Positions 51,201-58,994 of a DNA stretch of 64,000 nucleotides are shown piece by piece (the stretch's first letter is position 1; each line of letters opens with the position of its first letter). The notes under the pieces were generated by a model. The model searched no databases, was not told where the DNA came from, and saw nothing but the letters and a program-made list of their open reading frames with translations. A program made the translations under genes and the position numbers. Location: positions 124,001 through 188,000 of the forward strand of contig NZ_JH992945.1 of the NCBI RefSeq assembly GCF_000315485.1, in the 5' to 3' direction. Source of the DNA: Bacteroides oleiciplenus YIT 12058. Its GTDB lineage: Bacteria; Bacteroidota; Bacteroidia; Bacteroidales; Bacteroidaceae.

Positions 51201-52517
51201 ATGAATAAACGTATTACTGCTCTTTGGAAGTTTCTGACATACGACATTTGGCGTATTACGGAGGATGAAGTCACCAAGACGACTTTCTCCCTCTACAACA
51301 TAATCAAAACCATCTACCTGTGCATCAACCGCTTCACCAAGGACAGACTGGCGAACAAAGCGTCCGCACTGACCTATAGCACATTGCTTGCCATTGTGCC
51401 CATCCTTGCCATTCTGTTTGCCATAGCACGCGGGTTCGGCTTCTCTAACCTTATGGAGAACCAGGTACGAATGGGATTTGGCGGCCATAATGAGACCACA
51501 GAAATCATCCTGCAATTTGTGGATTCCTACCTCTCGCAAACTAAAAGCGGCATATTTATCGGAGTAGGGTTAATCATGCTGTTGTGGACGGTCATTAATC
51601 TGATTAGCAACATTGAAATTACTTTCAACCGCATCTGGCAAATAAAAAAAGCGCGAAGCATGTACCGTAAAATCACGGATTACTTCTCCATGTTCCTGCT
51701 GATGCCTATCCTTATTGTGATTTCTGCCGGTCTTTCAGTCTTTATGACTACAACATTAAAATACATAGAGGATTTTGTGTTGCTGGCTCCTATCCTGAAA
51801 TTCCTGATTCGCCTCATCCCCTTTGCACTGACATGGTTCATGTTCACAGGGCTGTATATCTATATGCCGAATACAAAAGTGAAGTTCAAGCATGCACTCA
51901 TATCGGGTGTGCTTGCAGGAACGGCACATCAGGCATTTCAGTTCCTCTACATTAGTGGTCAGTTGTGGGTATCGCGCTATAATGCCATTTACGGTAGTTT
52001 CGCAGCACTCCCCTTATTCTTGTTGTGGTTGCAAATATCATGGACTATCTGCCTGTTCGGTGCAGAATTGACGTATGCAGGGCAAAACATACGGAATTTC
52101 AGTTTCGACAAGGACACCGAAAATATTAGCCGAAGGTTCCGGGACTTTGTTTCCATCCTCATCATGTCCCTCATTGCCAAGAGATTTGAAGAAGATGCCA
52201 AACCATACACTGCCGAAGAGATATCCGAAGAGTGTCAGATACCTATCCGGCTGACGCACCAAACCCTATATGAACTACAAGAAATCAATCTGCTACACGA
52301 AGTAGCGGATGAAGACAATAATGAGATAGGCTTTCAGCCTTCCATGGATATCAACAAAATGAATGTCGCTCTTTTATTGGACAGACTGGATACGCATGGT
52401 TCGGAAGATTTCAAGATAGATAAGGATAAAGAGTTCAGCGAACAATGGAATGTGCTGACGAAAGCACGGGAAGAGTACTACAGAAGTGCAAGCCATGTGT
52501 TGCTGAAAGACCTTTGA
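51201..52517 (+). CDS. YihY/BrkB-family membrane protein
   Basis: 438 residues. About six membrane helices lie within ~35-300, with the family marks LANKASALTYSTLLAIVPILAILFAIA and YAIYGSFAALPLFLLWLQISWTICLFGAEL (first letters NA IYGSF). The C-terminal ~150 residues are soluble and include a winged-helix-like part (KPYTAEEISEECQIPIRLTHQTLYELQEINLLHEV). The family is often misnamed RNase BN. Function is unknown. The gene is flanked on both sides by AT-rich palindromes of one family. Confidence 0.88.
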   Translation: MNKRITALWKFLTYDIWRITEDEVTKTTFSLYNIIKTIYLCINRFTKDRLANKASALTYSTLLAIVPILAILFAIARGFGFSNLMENQVRMGFGGHNETTEIILQFVDSYLSQTKSGIFIGVGLIMLLWTVINLISNIEITFNRIWQIKKARSMYRKITDYFSMFLLMPILIVISAGLSVFMTTTLKYIEDFVLLAPILKFLIRLIPFALTWFMFTGLYIYMPNTKVKFKHALISGVLAGTAHQAFQFLYISGQLWVSRYNAIYGSFAALPLFLLWLQISWTICLFGAELTYAGQNIRNFSFDKDTENISRRFRDFVSILIMSLIAKRFEEDAKPYTAEEISEECQIPIRLTHQTLYELQEINLLHEVADEDNNEIGFQPSMDINKMNVALLLDRLDTHGSEDFKIDKDKEFSEQWNVLTKAREEYYRSASHVLLKDL

Positions 52518-52616
52518 TAAATTGAAAATTGAGAATTAAAAATAGAAAATAGAAAAATACTATGCAGCATGATTGCGCAGCTATTTTTCAATTTTTAATT
52601 CTCAATTTTCAATTTA
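52518..52616. repeat. AT-rich palindrome after the yihY-like gene
   Basis: AAATTGAAAATTGAGAATTAAAAA (from 52519) is the exact reverse complement of 52592-52615, with AAATAG/CTATTT-type pairing inside. It probably acts as terminator for both convergent genes. Confidence 0.85.
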
Positions 52617-52617
52617 T

Positions 52618-53178
52618 TCAGTATTTGTTATAGGAAACCACCTTCTCTTTCGGCTTCCTGGCTTTTTTCCTTTTCTCCTTCACTGAGTAGCCGATGGTGA
52701 TAACCAATAGTAGACGCTTGGAAGCTGGGATGCCGGTCAATTTCTTTATTTCCTTTTCATCAAACCAGCCGAGGATGCAAGAGCCGAGACCTTCGCTTTC
52801 GGCGGCCAAGGTGATATGGGCGGTGGCGATGCCGATATCTACTAACGGAAAATATTTGTCCTTAATCTTTGCACCCAGAAATGAAGTGATGTTCATCGAC
52901 TCCTCCACAACCAGAATATGAACAGGAGCATCCTTGGCAAATTTATTCATGCCCAGTCCCGCAGTGGCCTTACCTACTTTGACAGAAAGTTCCGGATCGT
53001 TGATTACAACAAACTTCCACGGTTGCGCATTACAGGCAGAAGGAGCCAAGCGCGCGGCTTCCAATATCCGTTCCAATTTCTCCGGCTCAACGGGACGCGT
53101 CATATCATAAGCACGGTCACTCTGGCGGGAGGCGACTAATTGCAGAAAATCCATTTGATTATAATTTTGATTCACCAC
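52618..53178 (-). CDS. Nitroreductase-family flavoprotein
   Basis: 186 residues; a start at 53154 (MDFLQLVASRQSDRAYD) is also possible and is more typical. FMN-binding marks are SRQSDRAYD, ARLAPSACNAQPWKFVVIND and AAESEGLGSCILGWFDEKEIKKLTGIPASKRLLLVITIGY. It reduces nitro or quinone compounds with NAD(P)H. The C-terminus is strongly basic (KEKRKKARKPKEK). Substrate unknown. Confidence 0.9.
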   Translation of the reverse strand: MVNQNYNQMDFLQLVASRQSDRAYDMTRPVEPEKLERILEAARLAPSACNAQPWKFVVINDPELSVKVGKATAGLGMNKFAKDAPVHILVVEESMNITSFLGAKIKDKYFPLVDIGIATAHITLAAESEGLGSCILGWFDEKEIKKLTGIPASKRLLLVITIGYSVKEKRKKARKPKEKVVSYNKY

Positions 53179-53240
53179 AGATTACACGGGCAAACACTGA
53201 TTTAAAAAAGGGAATTACCCATGCAAGCTGTGGTAAGTTG

Positions 53241-53843
53241 TTATTTAAACTGTAACATCCGGCTGATATATTTGCCGATAATATCAAACTCAAGATTCAC
53301 AACACTGCCCACTTTAATATCGTGGAAGTTAGTGTACTCAAAAGTGTAAGGTATGATAGCTACCTGGAAAGTATCGTCTGTCGGGTTACACACAGTCAGG
53401 CTTACACCGTTTACTGTTACAGAACCTTTATCTACAGTGATGTATCCACGCTTTGCCATTTCTTTGTCGAAAGCATACTGGAAGGTGAAGTAATAGCTTC
53501 CTTCAGCATCTTCCACACTGATACAGGTAGCGGTCTGGTCCACATGCCCCTGTACGATATGTCCGTCGAGGCGGCCGTTCATCATCATGCTGCGCTCCAC
53601 ATTCACCTTGTCTCCCACTTTCAGAAGTCCGAGGTTGGAACGCTCCAACGTTTCCTTCATGGCCGTAACCGTATAGGAATCATCCGTCATGCTGACTACC
53701 GTGAGGCATACACCATTATGAGACACACTCTGGTCTATCTTCAATTCATTTACAAATGAGCACTTGAACGTGAAGTGTACGTTCTCTTGTTCTTTCACCA
53801 ATGCCACAAGTGTGGCACATTCTTCTACTATTCCGGAAAACAT
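53241..53843 (-). CDS. ribE: Riboflavin synthase alpha chain
   Basis: 200 residues with two similar lumazine-binding barrels. MFSGIVEECATLVAL starts the first; the second repeats the pattern with GHIVQGHVDQTATC. SHNGVCLTVVSM and TVNGVSLTVCNP are the matching substrate loops. It converts two molecules of dimethyl-ribityllumazine to riboflavin. Upstream on the minus strand are two TATCTTTG boxes (53891-53898 and 53968-53975) with a hairpin between them. No FMN riboswitch is recognisable. Confidence 0.95.
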   Translation of the reverse strand: MFSGIVEECATLVALVKEQENVHFTFKCSFVNELKIDQSVSHNGVCLTVVSMTDDSYTVTAMKETLERSNLGLLKVGDKVNVERSMMMNGRLDGHIVQGHVDQTATCISVEDAEGSYYFTFQYAFDKEMAKRGYITVDKGSVTVNGVSLTVCNPTDDTFQVAIIPYTFEYTNFHDIKVGSVVNLEFDIIGKYISRMLQFK

Positions 53844-53890
53844 AATTCTATTTACGATTTAATGATTTACAATTCCTTATTTGGAGAATA

Positions 53891-53898
53891 CAAAGATA
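53891..53898 (-). promoter_or_regulatory. Proximal -7 box of ribE
   Basis: TATCTTTG on the minus strand, 48 bases before the ribE ATG. Confidence 0.5.
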
Positions 53899-53998
53899 AT
53901 GCAAATTGAGCGCAGAATTTTCATGCAAGCATGAAAAAAGTTCTGCCGAGATACAGCTTATCTTCTCCAAAGATACAAAATAGATGGGACATAAATGC

Positions 53999-54034
53999 AA
54001 AAAAAATGGAGCTTTTCACAAAGCCCCATTTTTC
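53999..54034 (-). terminator. Terminator after the pst-phoU operon
   Basis: Stem AAAAATGG-GCTT / AAGC-CCATTTTT, followed on the minus strand by eight T. It lies about 240 bases past the phoU stop. Confidence 0.6.
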
Positions 54035-54270
54035 AGTTTTCAATAGGTATTAGTTTTTTTTAAGGTAAAAAGATTGTTTTCAGGATAACGGTGCAAATAT
54101 AGCGGCTTTTCAGGATACTTACCAAATTAAAAAACATGTCTTATAACATCTTTTTGAAATTTCTTTGGTTTTATTATCATTTATGTAGCCTTCCTACATC
54201 CGCAATCGTTTTCAATGGACAAATATATAGCATTTTTCTAACAAACACTAAATTTTACCTTAAAAAGAGC

Positions 54271-54966
54271 TTATTTATTGTTGAAAGGGTACTGTTCATC
54301 GACTTTTCCACTATGTTTTAACACTTTGGCGTCGATAAAGAAGACTATTTCTTCGGCAATATTGGTGATGTGGTCGCCCGAACGCTCCAACTTGCGGAAG
54401 ACACTCACAAGGTTCAGACAAGGAAGGGTGCTGTCAGGATGTTTGCTGATATAGTCTGCCAGGATAGTGGTGGCCTCGGCATTAATCTCATCCAACAAGT
54501 TGTCCTTAGCAAAGACCGAGGTGGCTAAATCCTGGCTCTCATCCTGAAGGGCTTTCTTGGCAAGTTCCAACATGGAAAGCATCTGCGCCTGCATTTCTTC
54601 CAAGCGTAATTGTTTCAGAAGTTCCGGGTCGAGAACAGGCTCTTTGCAGTTCAACACAAAACGGGCTATGCCTTCGGCAAAATCACCGAGACGTTCCAGA
54701 TTGGTATTAATCTTCAGCATGGCGAGCACAAAACGCAGGTCGATGGCTACGGGGTTGTACAGAGCAATGATGTCTTCCACATCACTGTCTATTTTCAGTT
54801 CAAGGGCATTTACACGACGCTCACGCACCAGCACCCGTTGTGCCAACTCGCGGTCGAAAGTAAGGACGGACTCTCCTGCCCTGTCGAGCTGATTATATAC
54901 CAAGGTCCACATTTCGTCTATCTCTTTTTTCAGCAAGACGAGTTCCGATTCGATAAACTTTACCAT
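54271..54966 (-). CDS. phoU: Phosphate signalling complex protein PhoU
   Basis: 231 residues forming two PhoU three-helix bundles. MVKFIESELVLLKKEIDEMWTLVYNQLDRAGESVL begins the first; metal-binding patterns are EXXXD-like in ALELKIDSDVEDIIALYNPVAIDLRFVLAMLKINTNLERLGDFAEGIARF and LVSVFRKLERSGDHITNIAEEIVF. PhoU links the Pst transporter to the PhoR-type kinase and prevents excess phosphate uptake. It is last in pstC-pstA-pstB-phoU, 46 bases after pstB. Confidence 0.95.
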   Translation of the reverse strand: MVKFIESELVLLKKEIDEMWTLVYNQLDRAGESVLTFDRELAQRVLVRERRVNALELKIDSDVEDIIALYNPVAIDLRFVLAMLKINTNLERLGDFAEGIARFVLNCKEPVLDPELLKQLRLEEMQAQMLSMLELAKKALQDESQDLATSVFAKDNLLDEINAEATTILADYISKHPDSTLPCLNLVSVFRKLERSGDHITNIAEEIVFFIDAKVLKHSGKVDEQYPFNNK

Positions 54967-55012
54967 AAATTTCTATTTTAAGTTACTTGTATTATATTTC
55001 AAAAATGCTTCA

Positions 55013-55768
55013 TTATCCGAAGCGTCCCGTGATATAGTTCTGTGTCTCCACTTTATCGGGGTTCGTGAATATCTTCTTTGTATCGTCAAACTCTACCATT
55101 TGTCCCAGATAGAAGAATGCCGTCTTATCACTAACGCGCGCAGCCTGCTGCATATTGTGCGTGACTATGACTATTGTATACTGTTCCTTCAGTTCGTGAA
55201 TAAGCTCTTCCACTTTGGCGGTAGAAATAGGGTCGAGCGCAGAAGCCGGTTCATCCATCAGCAATACGGAAGGAGACACAGCCATGGCGCGGGCAATGCA
55301 AAGCCGTTGCTGTTGTCCGCCGGAAAGGGCGTAAGCAGAGACTTTGAGTTTGTCCTTTACCTCATCCCACAGGGCGGCACCCCTCAGGGATTCTTCTACA
55401 CGCTGGCGGATAAAGCTATTATCTGTCACACCATTCACCCGAAGACCATAAGCCACATTCTCGAAGATACTTTTCGGAAAAGGATTAGGACGCTGAAACA
55501 CCATACCCACTTTCTTGCGAAGCTCATCTACCTGAATCTCCTTTCCGTAGATGTCTTTTCCGTCGATATGGATTTCACCGGTCAGGCGAGTATTAGGGAT
55601 AAGATCATTCATACGATTGAATAATCGCAGGAAAGTAGACTTACCACATCCCGAAGGACCGATAAAAGCCACTACCGAACGTTCTTCTATCGACATGCTG
55701 ATACCCTTCAGAGCATGGAAGTCTCCATACCAGAAATTGACATTGTTTGCTTCTATTTTACCTATCAT
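55013..55768 (-). CDS. pstB: Phosphate ABC transporter ATP-binding protein
   Basis: 251 residues from the ATG at 55768, which matches other PstB proteins. A longer frame from 56011 would overlap pstA in another frame and is rejected. Walker A is GPSGCGKST, the Q-loop is VFQRPNPFPKS, the signature is LSGGQQQRL, Walker B is LLMDEPASALDP and the switch His is in VTHNMQQA. It powers high-affinity phosphate uptake. Starts 20 bases after pstA. Confidence 0.97.
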   Translation of the reverse strand: MIGKIEANNVNFWYGDFHALKGISMSIEERSVVAFIGPSGCGKSTFLRLFNRMNDLIPNTRLTGEIHIDGKDIYGKEIQVDELRKKVGMVFQRPNPFPKSIFENVAYGLRVNGVTDNSFIRQRVEESLRGAALWDEVKDKLKVSAYALSGGQQQRLCIARAMAVSPSVLLMDEPASALDPISTAKVEELIHELKEQYTIVIVTHNMQQAARVSDKTAFFYLGQMVEFDDTKKIFTNPDKVETQNYITGRFG

Positions 55769-55788
55769 TTCGTTTACTGTTATTCCTG

Positions 55789-56649
55789 TTAGTTCATCTT
55801 TACTTTTTTCTCGAAATATTTCCGCAGAGCATTTGCCACAAGATTCACCAAAAGGATGATTACTATTAAAACCAAAGCGGTGCCATAAGCCAACGGAAGC
55901 TGGGATTCCATATCCGTGCCACTGGTGGAAATCACATATAGATGATAGGGCAACGCCATGCACTGGTCGAGTATGCTTGTGGGCAACTGCGGAAGGAAGT
56001 ATGCGGCACAAGTAAACAAAATCGGTGCAGTCTCACCCGAAACGCGACCCAAAGCAAGAATCAGCCCGGTTATCACATTAGGCATCGCCATAGGCAGGAC
56101 TACGTGCCAGATGGTTTGCAGCTTGGTGGCTCCCAAAGCCCGGCTCCCCTCACGCAAAGTGTCGGGAATAGCTTTCAGTGCCTCTTCCGTGGTGCGAATG
56201 ACCAAAGGGACACAAAGTAATCCTAATGTAAGCGAACCGGCAAGGATGCTATCGCCAAAACCCATATAGTTGACGAACAACGCCATACCGAAAAGGCCGA
56301 AAACAATGGAAGGTATACCACTCAGGTTGTTCGTCATCATACGGATGAGGCGGACAATCCAACCTTTCGGGGCATATTCGTTCATATAAATACCACTCAT
56401 CACTCCCACCGGAAAGGCAAACAGGGCACTACCTACCATCAGATAGAACGTACCGACTATGGCAGGCAGAATACCACCTGCCGTCATGCCATCTGTTGGA
56501 GCCATAGTCAGGAATTCCCAACTGATAACTCCTATACCTTTATATATAATAAAACCAAGAATGGCGAAGAGTATCCCCACCACCGTCAGGCTCAGCAAAC
56601 GGAAAGTTCCGAATGCAATGCGTTGCGAAAGATGTTTCCTGTCTATCAT
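55789..56649 (-). CDS. pstA: Phosphate ABC transporter permease PstA
   Basis: 286 residues with six membrane helices. The EAA-type coupling loop is IRTTEEALKAIPDTLREGSRALGATKLQTIWHVVLPMAMPNVITG. MSGIYMNEYAP is a PstA mark. Together with PstC it forms the channel. It lies 27 bases after pstC. Confidence 0.95.
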   Translation of the reverse strand: MIDRKHLSQRIAFGTFRLLSLTVVGILFAILGFIIYKGIGVISWEFLTMAPTDGMTAGGILPAIVGTFYLMVGSALFAFPVGVMSGIYMNEYAPKGWIVRLIRMMTNNLSGIPSIVFGLFGMALFVNYMGFGDSILAGSLTLGLLCVPLVIRTTEEALKAIPDTLREGSRALGATKLQTIWHVVLPMAMPNVITGLILALGRVSGETAPILFTCAAYFLPQLPTSILDQCMALPYHLYVISTSGTDMESQLPLAYGTALVLIVIILLVNLVANALRKYFEKKVKMN

Positions 56650-56676
56650 ACTAACTTTCCCTTTCTCTACGAATCA

Positions 56677-57861
56677 CTATCTTTTCTGGGCTGACACCGC
56701 TTCTACCGTGAAGTTTATCAGCAAACTAATAAAGAACAACACTACTCCCAGCAGGAACAAGGCTTCATAATGCGCTCCTCCGGCAGGTGCTTCTCCCAAT
56801 TCGGCTGCAATCGTGGCGGGAATGGTGCGCAAAGGTTCCAGAATGGTATGCGGTATAACTGCCGCATTACCTGTCACCATCAGCACCGCCATCGTTTCGC
56901 CGATGGCACGCCCGATGCCCAGCACTACACCGGAAGTGATGCCCGATACGGAATACGGTATCACCACCTTATATATAGTCTGCCACTGTGATGCTCCCAA
57001 TGCCAGGCTGGCTTCACGCATGGCACGGGGACAGTTGCGCATGGCATCTTCTGTCACGGTGATGATGGTGGGCAATGCCATTATAGCCAGTACGATGCTC
57101 CCTGCCAGCCCACTTTCACCAACAGGCAAATTAAACATTTTCTGTATGAGCGGTACAATCACTATCAATCCGAAGAATCCATAAACCACTGACGGGATAC
57201 CGCTCAGCAATTCAATGATCGGTTTCAATAGATTGCGTATCTTCGGATTTGCCACTTCGGACATGTATATAGCCACTGAAAGACCAAACGGAAGAGCTAT
57301 CAGAATGGCAAACAGACTCACCCACAATGTACCCGTTATCAACGGAAGAAAACCGAACTGCGCAGCAGGCGTAGCCGTCGGGAACCATTCCGCTCCGGCA
57401 AAGACATCCTTCACCGAGATGGTATTGTCGCGCAGCAAGTGCACGGAGTCTTGCCGGACAATGAACTGTTGCGGCACAAAGGCAATGATGCCCGGCGTAC
57501 GCTCCACCAGCTCCGTTATCTTCGCTCCGGCATGTTCGTAGGCAGCCCCCAGTTCTTCCTCCGTATAATACTCGGTGATGTCTTCCAAACGGAAAAGCCG
57601 GATAGGCATATCCTGCCCTCCGACCTCATTCCAGTTCGTTATCTCTTCGTCGAAAACATTCTTTATCTGAGCCGGTGTCAGCTCACTCACCTTATTATCT
57701 TTATTCAGTGCCAACACATATCCTTCTTCAATCACCCGGCTGTTGAACAGTCCCAACGCCTCGGAAAAGAGAAACAGGATAATGAGCACAATGGTGATGC
57801 TTGTTACAAACCCGCTACAAGCCAACACGCCTTCTACTATTTTCTCAAAAAGCTTCTTCAT
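56677..57861 (-). CDS. pstC: Phosphate ABC transporter permease PstC with PstS-like periplasmic segment
   Basis: 394 residues, about 80-100 more than usual. Helix 1 (SITIVLIILFLFSEALGLF) is followed by a periplasmic stretch (~45-165) that reads VLALNKDNKVSELTPAQIKN and EEITNWNEVGGQDMPIRLFR. This matches the pattern of the phosphate-binding protein in the same locus (HPSNPVKQLTRQQLEDIF, GKITNWKQVGGDDRKIVVYSR). The remaining five helices are standard, with the coupling loop TEDAMRNCPRAMREASLALGASQWQTIYKVVIPYSVSG. First gene of the pstCAB-phoU operon. Confidence 0.93.
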   Translation of the reverse strand: MKKLFEKIVEGVLACSGFVTSITIVLIILFLFSEALGLFNSRVIEEGYVLALNKDNKVSELTPAQIKNVFDEEITNWNEVGGQDMPIRLFRLEDITEYYTEEELGAAYEHAGAKITELVERTPGIIAFVPQQFIVRQDSVHLLRDNTISVKDVFAGAEWFPTATPAAQFGFLPLITGTLWVSLFAILIALPFGLSVAIYMSEVANPKIRNLLKPIIELLSGIPSVVYGFFGLIVIVPLIQKMFNLPVGESGLAGSIVLAIMALPTIITVTEDAMRNCPRAMREASLALGASQWQTIYKVVIPYSVSGITSGVVLGIGRAIGETMAVLMVTGNAAVIPHTILEPLRTIPATIAAELGEAPAGGAHYEALFLLGVVLFFISLLINFTVEAVSAQKR

Positions 57862-57948
57862 AAATGCCTATTGAAATTCTGTATGCAAAGAAACGGGGAG
57901 CGTGTTAAGAGAGTGTGACTAACGTTTGAAAGAAATGTTTCAAACATA

Positions 57949-57965
57949 TTACAAATGTGTTACAA
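57949..57965. promoter_or_regulatory. Candidate phosphate-control box TTACAA-N5-TTACAA
   Basis: Two TTACAA words 11 bases apart (57949-57954 and 57960-57965) and an inverted TTGTAA at 57995-58000, between divergent pstC and pstS. An 11-base direct-repeat spacing is typical of PhoB/PhoP sites. No such site is established for Bacteroidota. Confidence 0.4.
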
Positions 57966-58066
57966 CACCCGGAAATGCCACCCCTGCAATAAAATTGTAA
58001 TATACAATCGCTTTCTTTGCAAATGATAAACAAGGAGAGCATCTGTTTGGTTATAGTATTAGTCAT

Positions 58067-58124
58067 TTTTTTGATTATAATAAAAATCTATTTTGAATAT
58101 AATAAAAAACTTTTTTGATTATAA
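58067..58124 (+). repeat. Direct repeats before pstS
   Basis: TTTTTGATTATAATAAAAA (about 58068), TTTTGAATATAATAAAAAA (about 58092) and TTTTTTGATTATAATGAAAA (about 58108, running into the start codon) repeat at about 21-24 bases. Confidence 0.7.
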
Positions 58125-58933
58125 TGAAAACAATAAGCATCATCCTACTTCTGGCGTTGGCCGCAACCGACGCACAGGCGCAACGCATCAAAGGCAGTGA
58201 CACCGTATTGCCCATAGCGCAACAGACTGCCGAAAGATTCATGGCACTCACCCCCGAAGCCCGCGTCACCGTGACGGGCGGAGGCACCGGTGTAGGTATT
58301 TCAGCCCTATTGGACGGTACAACGGACATCGCCATGGCATCACGCCCCATCAAATTTAGTGAGAAGATGAAAGTGAAGTCCGCAGGCAAGGAAGTGGAAG
58401 AAGTAATCGTAGCTCACGATGCCCTTGCCGTTGTGGTGCACCCTTCCAATCCCGTCAAACAACTGACGCGCCAGCAACTGGAAGATATCTTCCGGGGAAA
58501 AATTACTAACTGGAAGCAAGTAGGCGGAGATGACCGCAAAATCGTGGTATATTCCCGCGAAACGTCTTCGGGTACTTATGAATTCTTTAAAGAAAGCGTA
58601 CTCAAGAACAAGAATTACATGAGCAGTAGTCTTTCTATGCCTGCCACGGGTGCCATCATCCAATCCGTCAGCCAGACGCGCGGAGCAATAGGGTACGTAG
58701 GCCTGGCTTATTTATCCCCTCGCGTTAAATCAATCTCCGTTTCTTATGACGGGAAGCACTATGCACCTCCCACAATGGAGAGTGCCACCGACAAGAGTTA
58801 TCCTATTGTGCGCCCGTTATACTATTATTATAATAAGGAAAACTCCGAACAAGTAGCTCCCCTCGTCAATTTCATACTTTCACCCGCCGGTCAGGAAATC
58901 ATTAAAAAGAGTGGATATATTCCGGTGAAATAA
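58124..58933 (+). CDS. pstS: Phosphate-binding protein PstS-like
   Basis: 269 residues from the ATG at 58124; an ATG 9 bases upstream is possible. The signal peptide is KTISIILLLALAATDAQA. The mature part has IKGSDTVLPIAQQTAERFM, the phosphate-binding TGGGTGVGISALLDGTTDIAMASRPI, and SRETSSGTYEFFKESVL. No lipobox is seen, so it should be free in the periplasm. It binds phosphate and delivers it to PstCA. It is transcribed away from pstC, with the shared 262-base gap holding possible control sites. Confidence 0.94.
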   Translation: MKTISIILLLALAATDAQAQRIKGSDTVLPIAQQTAERFMALTPEARVTVTGGGTGVGISALLDGTTDIAMASRPIKFSEKMKVKSAGKEVEEVIVAHDALAVVVHPSNPVKQLTRQQLEDIFRGKITNWKQVGGDDRKIVVYSRETSSGTYEFFKESVLKNKNYMSSSLSMPATGAIIQSVSQTRGAIGYVGLAYLSPRVKSISVSYDGKHYAPPTMESATDKSYPIVRPLYYYYNKENSEQVAPLVNFILSPAGQEIIKKSGYIPVK

Positions 58934-58954
58934 GGATAAACGAAAAAAAAGTCT

Positions 58955-58962
58955 TACTTTTG
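58955..58962 (+). promoter_or_regulatory. -7 box of glnS
   Basis: TACTTTTG, 32 bases before the glnS ATG. Confidence 0.55.
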
Positions 58963-58994
58963 TAGCTTGATTTTTAGAATATATACATACCACT

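Larger units (their letters stand above)
53844..54270. other. Intergenic region between phoU and ribE
   Basis: 427 bases without a gene. It contains two ribE -7 boxes (53891-53898; 53968-53975), a hairpin GCAGAATTTTCATGC / GCATGAAAAAAGTTCTGC at 53912-53946 that would lie in the longer ribE leader, a terminator at 53999-54034, and a further minus-strand TATATTTG at 54094-54101. Nothing was recognised in 54110-54270. Confidence 0.5.

Noticed and set aside
53844..53990. FMN riboswitch upstream of ribE
   Set aside because: The conserved FMN-aptamer words are not found; only a simple hairpin is present.
54136..54321. 61-codon open frame between ribE and phoU
   Set aside because: AT-rich, overlaps the end of phoU, no promoter or pattern; openness expected by chance.
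55769..56011. 81-residue N-terminal extension of PstB
   Set aside because: It overlaps the 3' end of pstA in a different frame and has no PstB-like sequence; the ATG at 55768 gives the standard protein.
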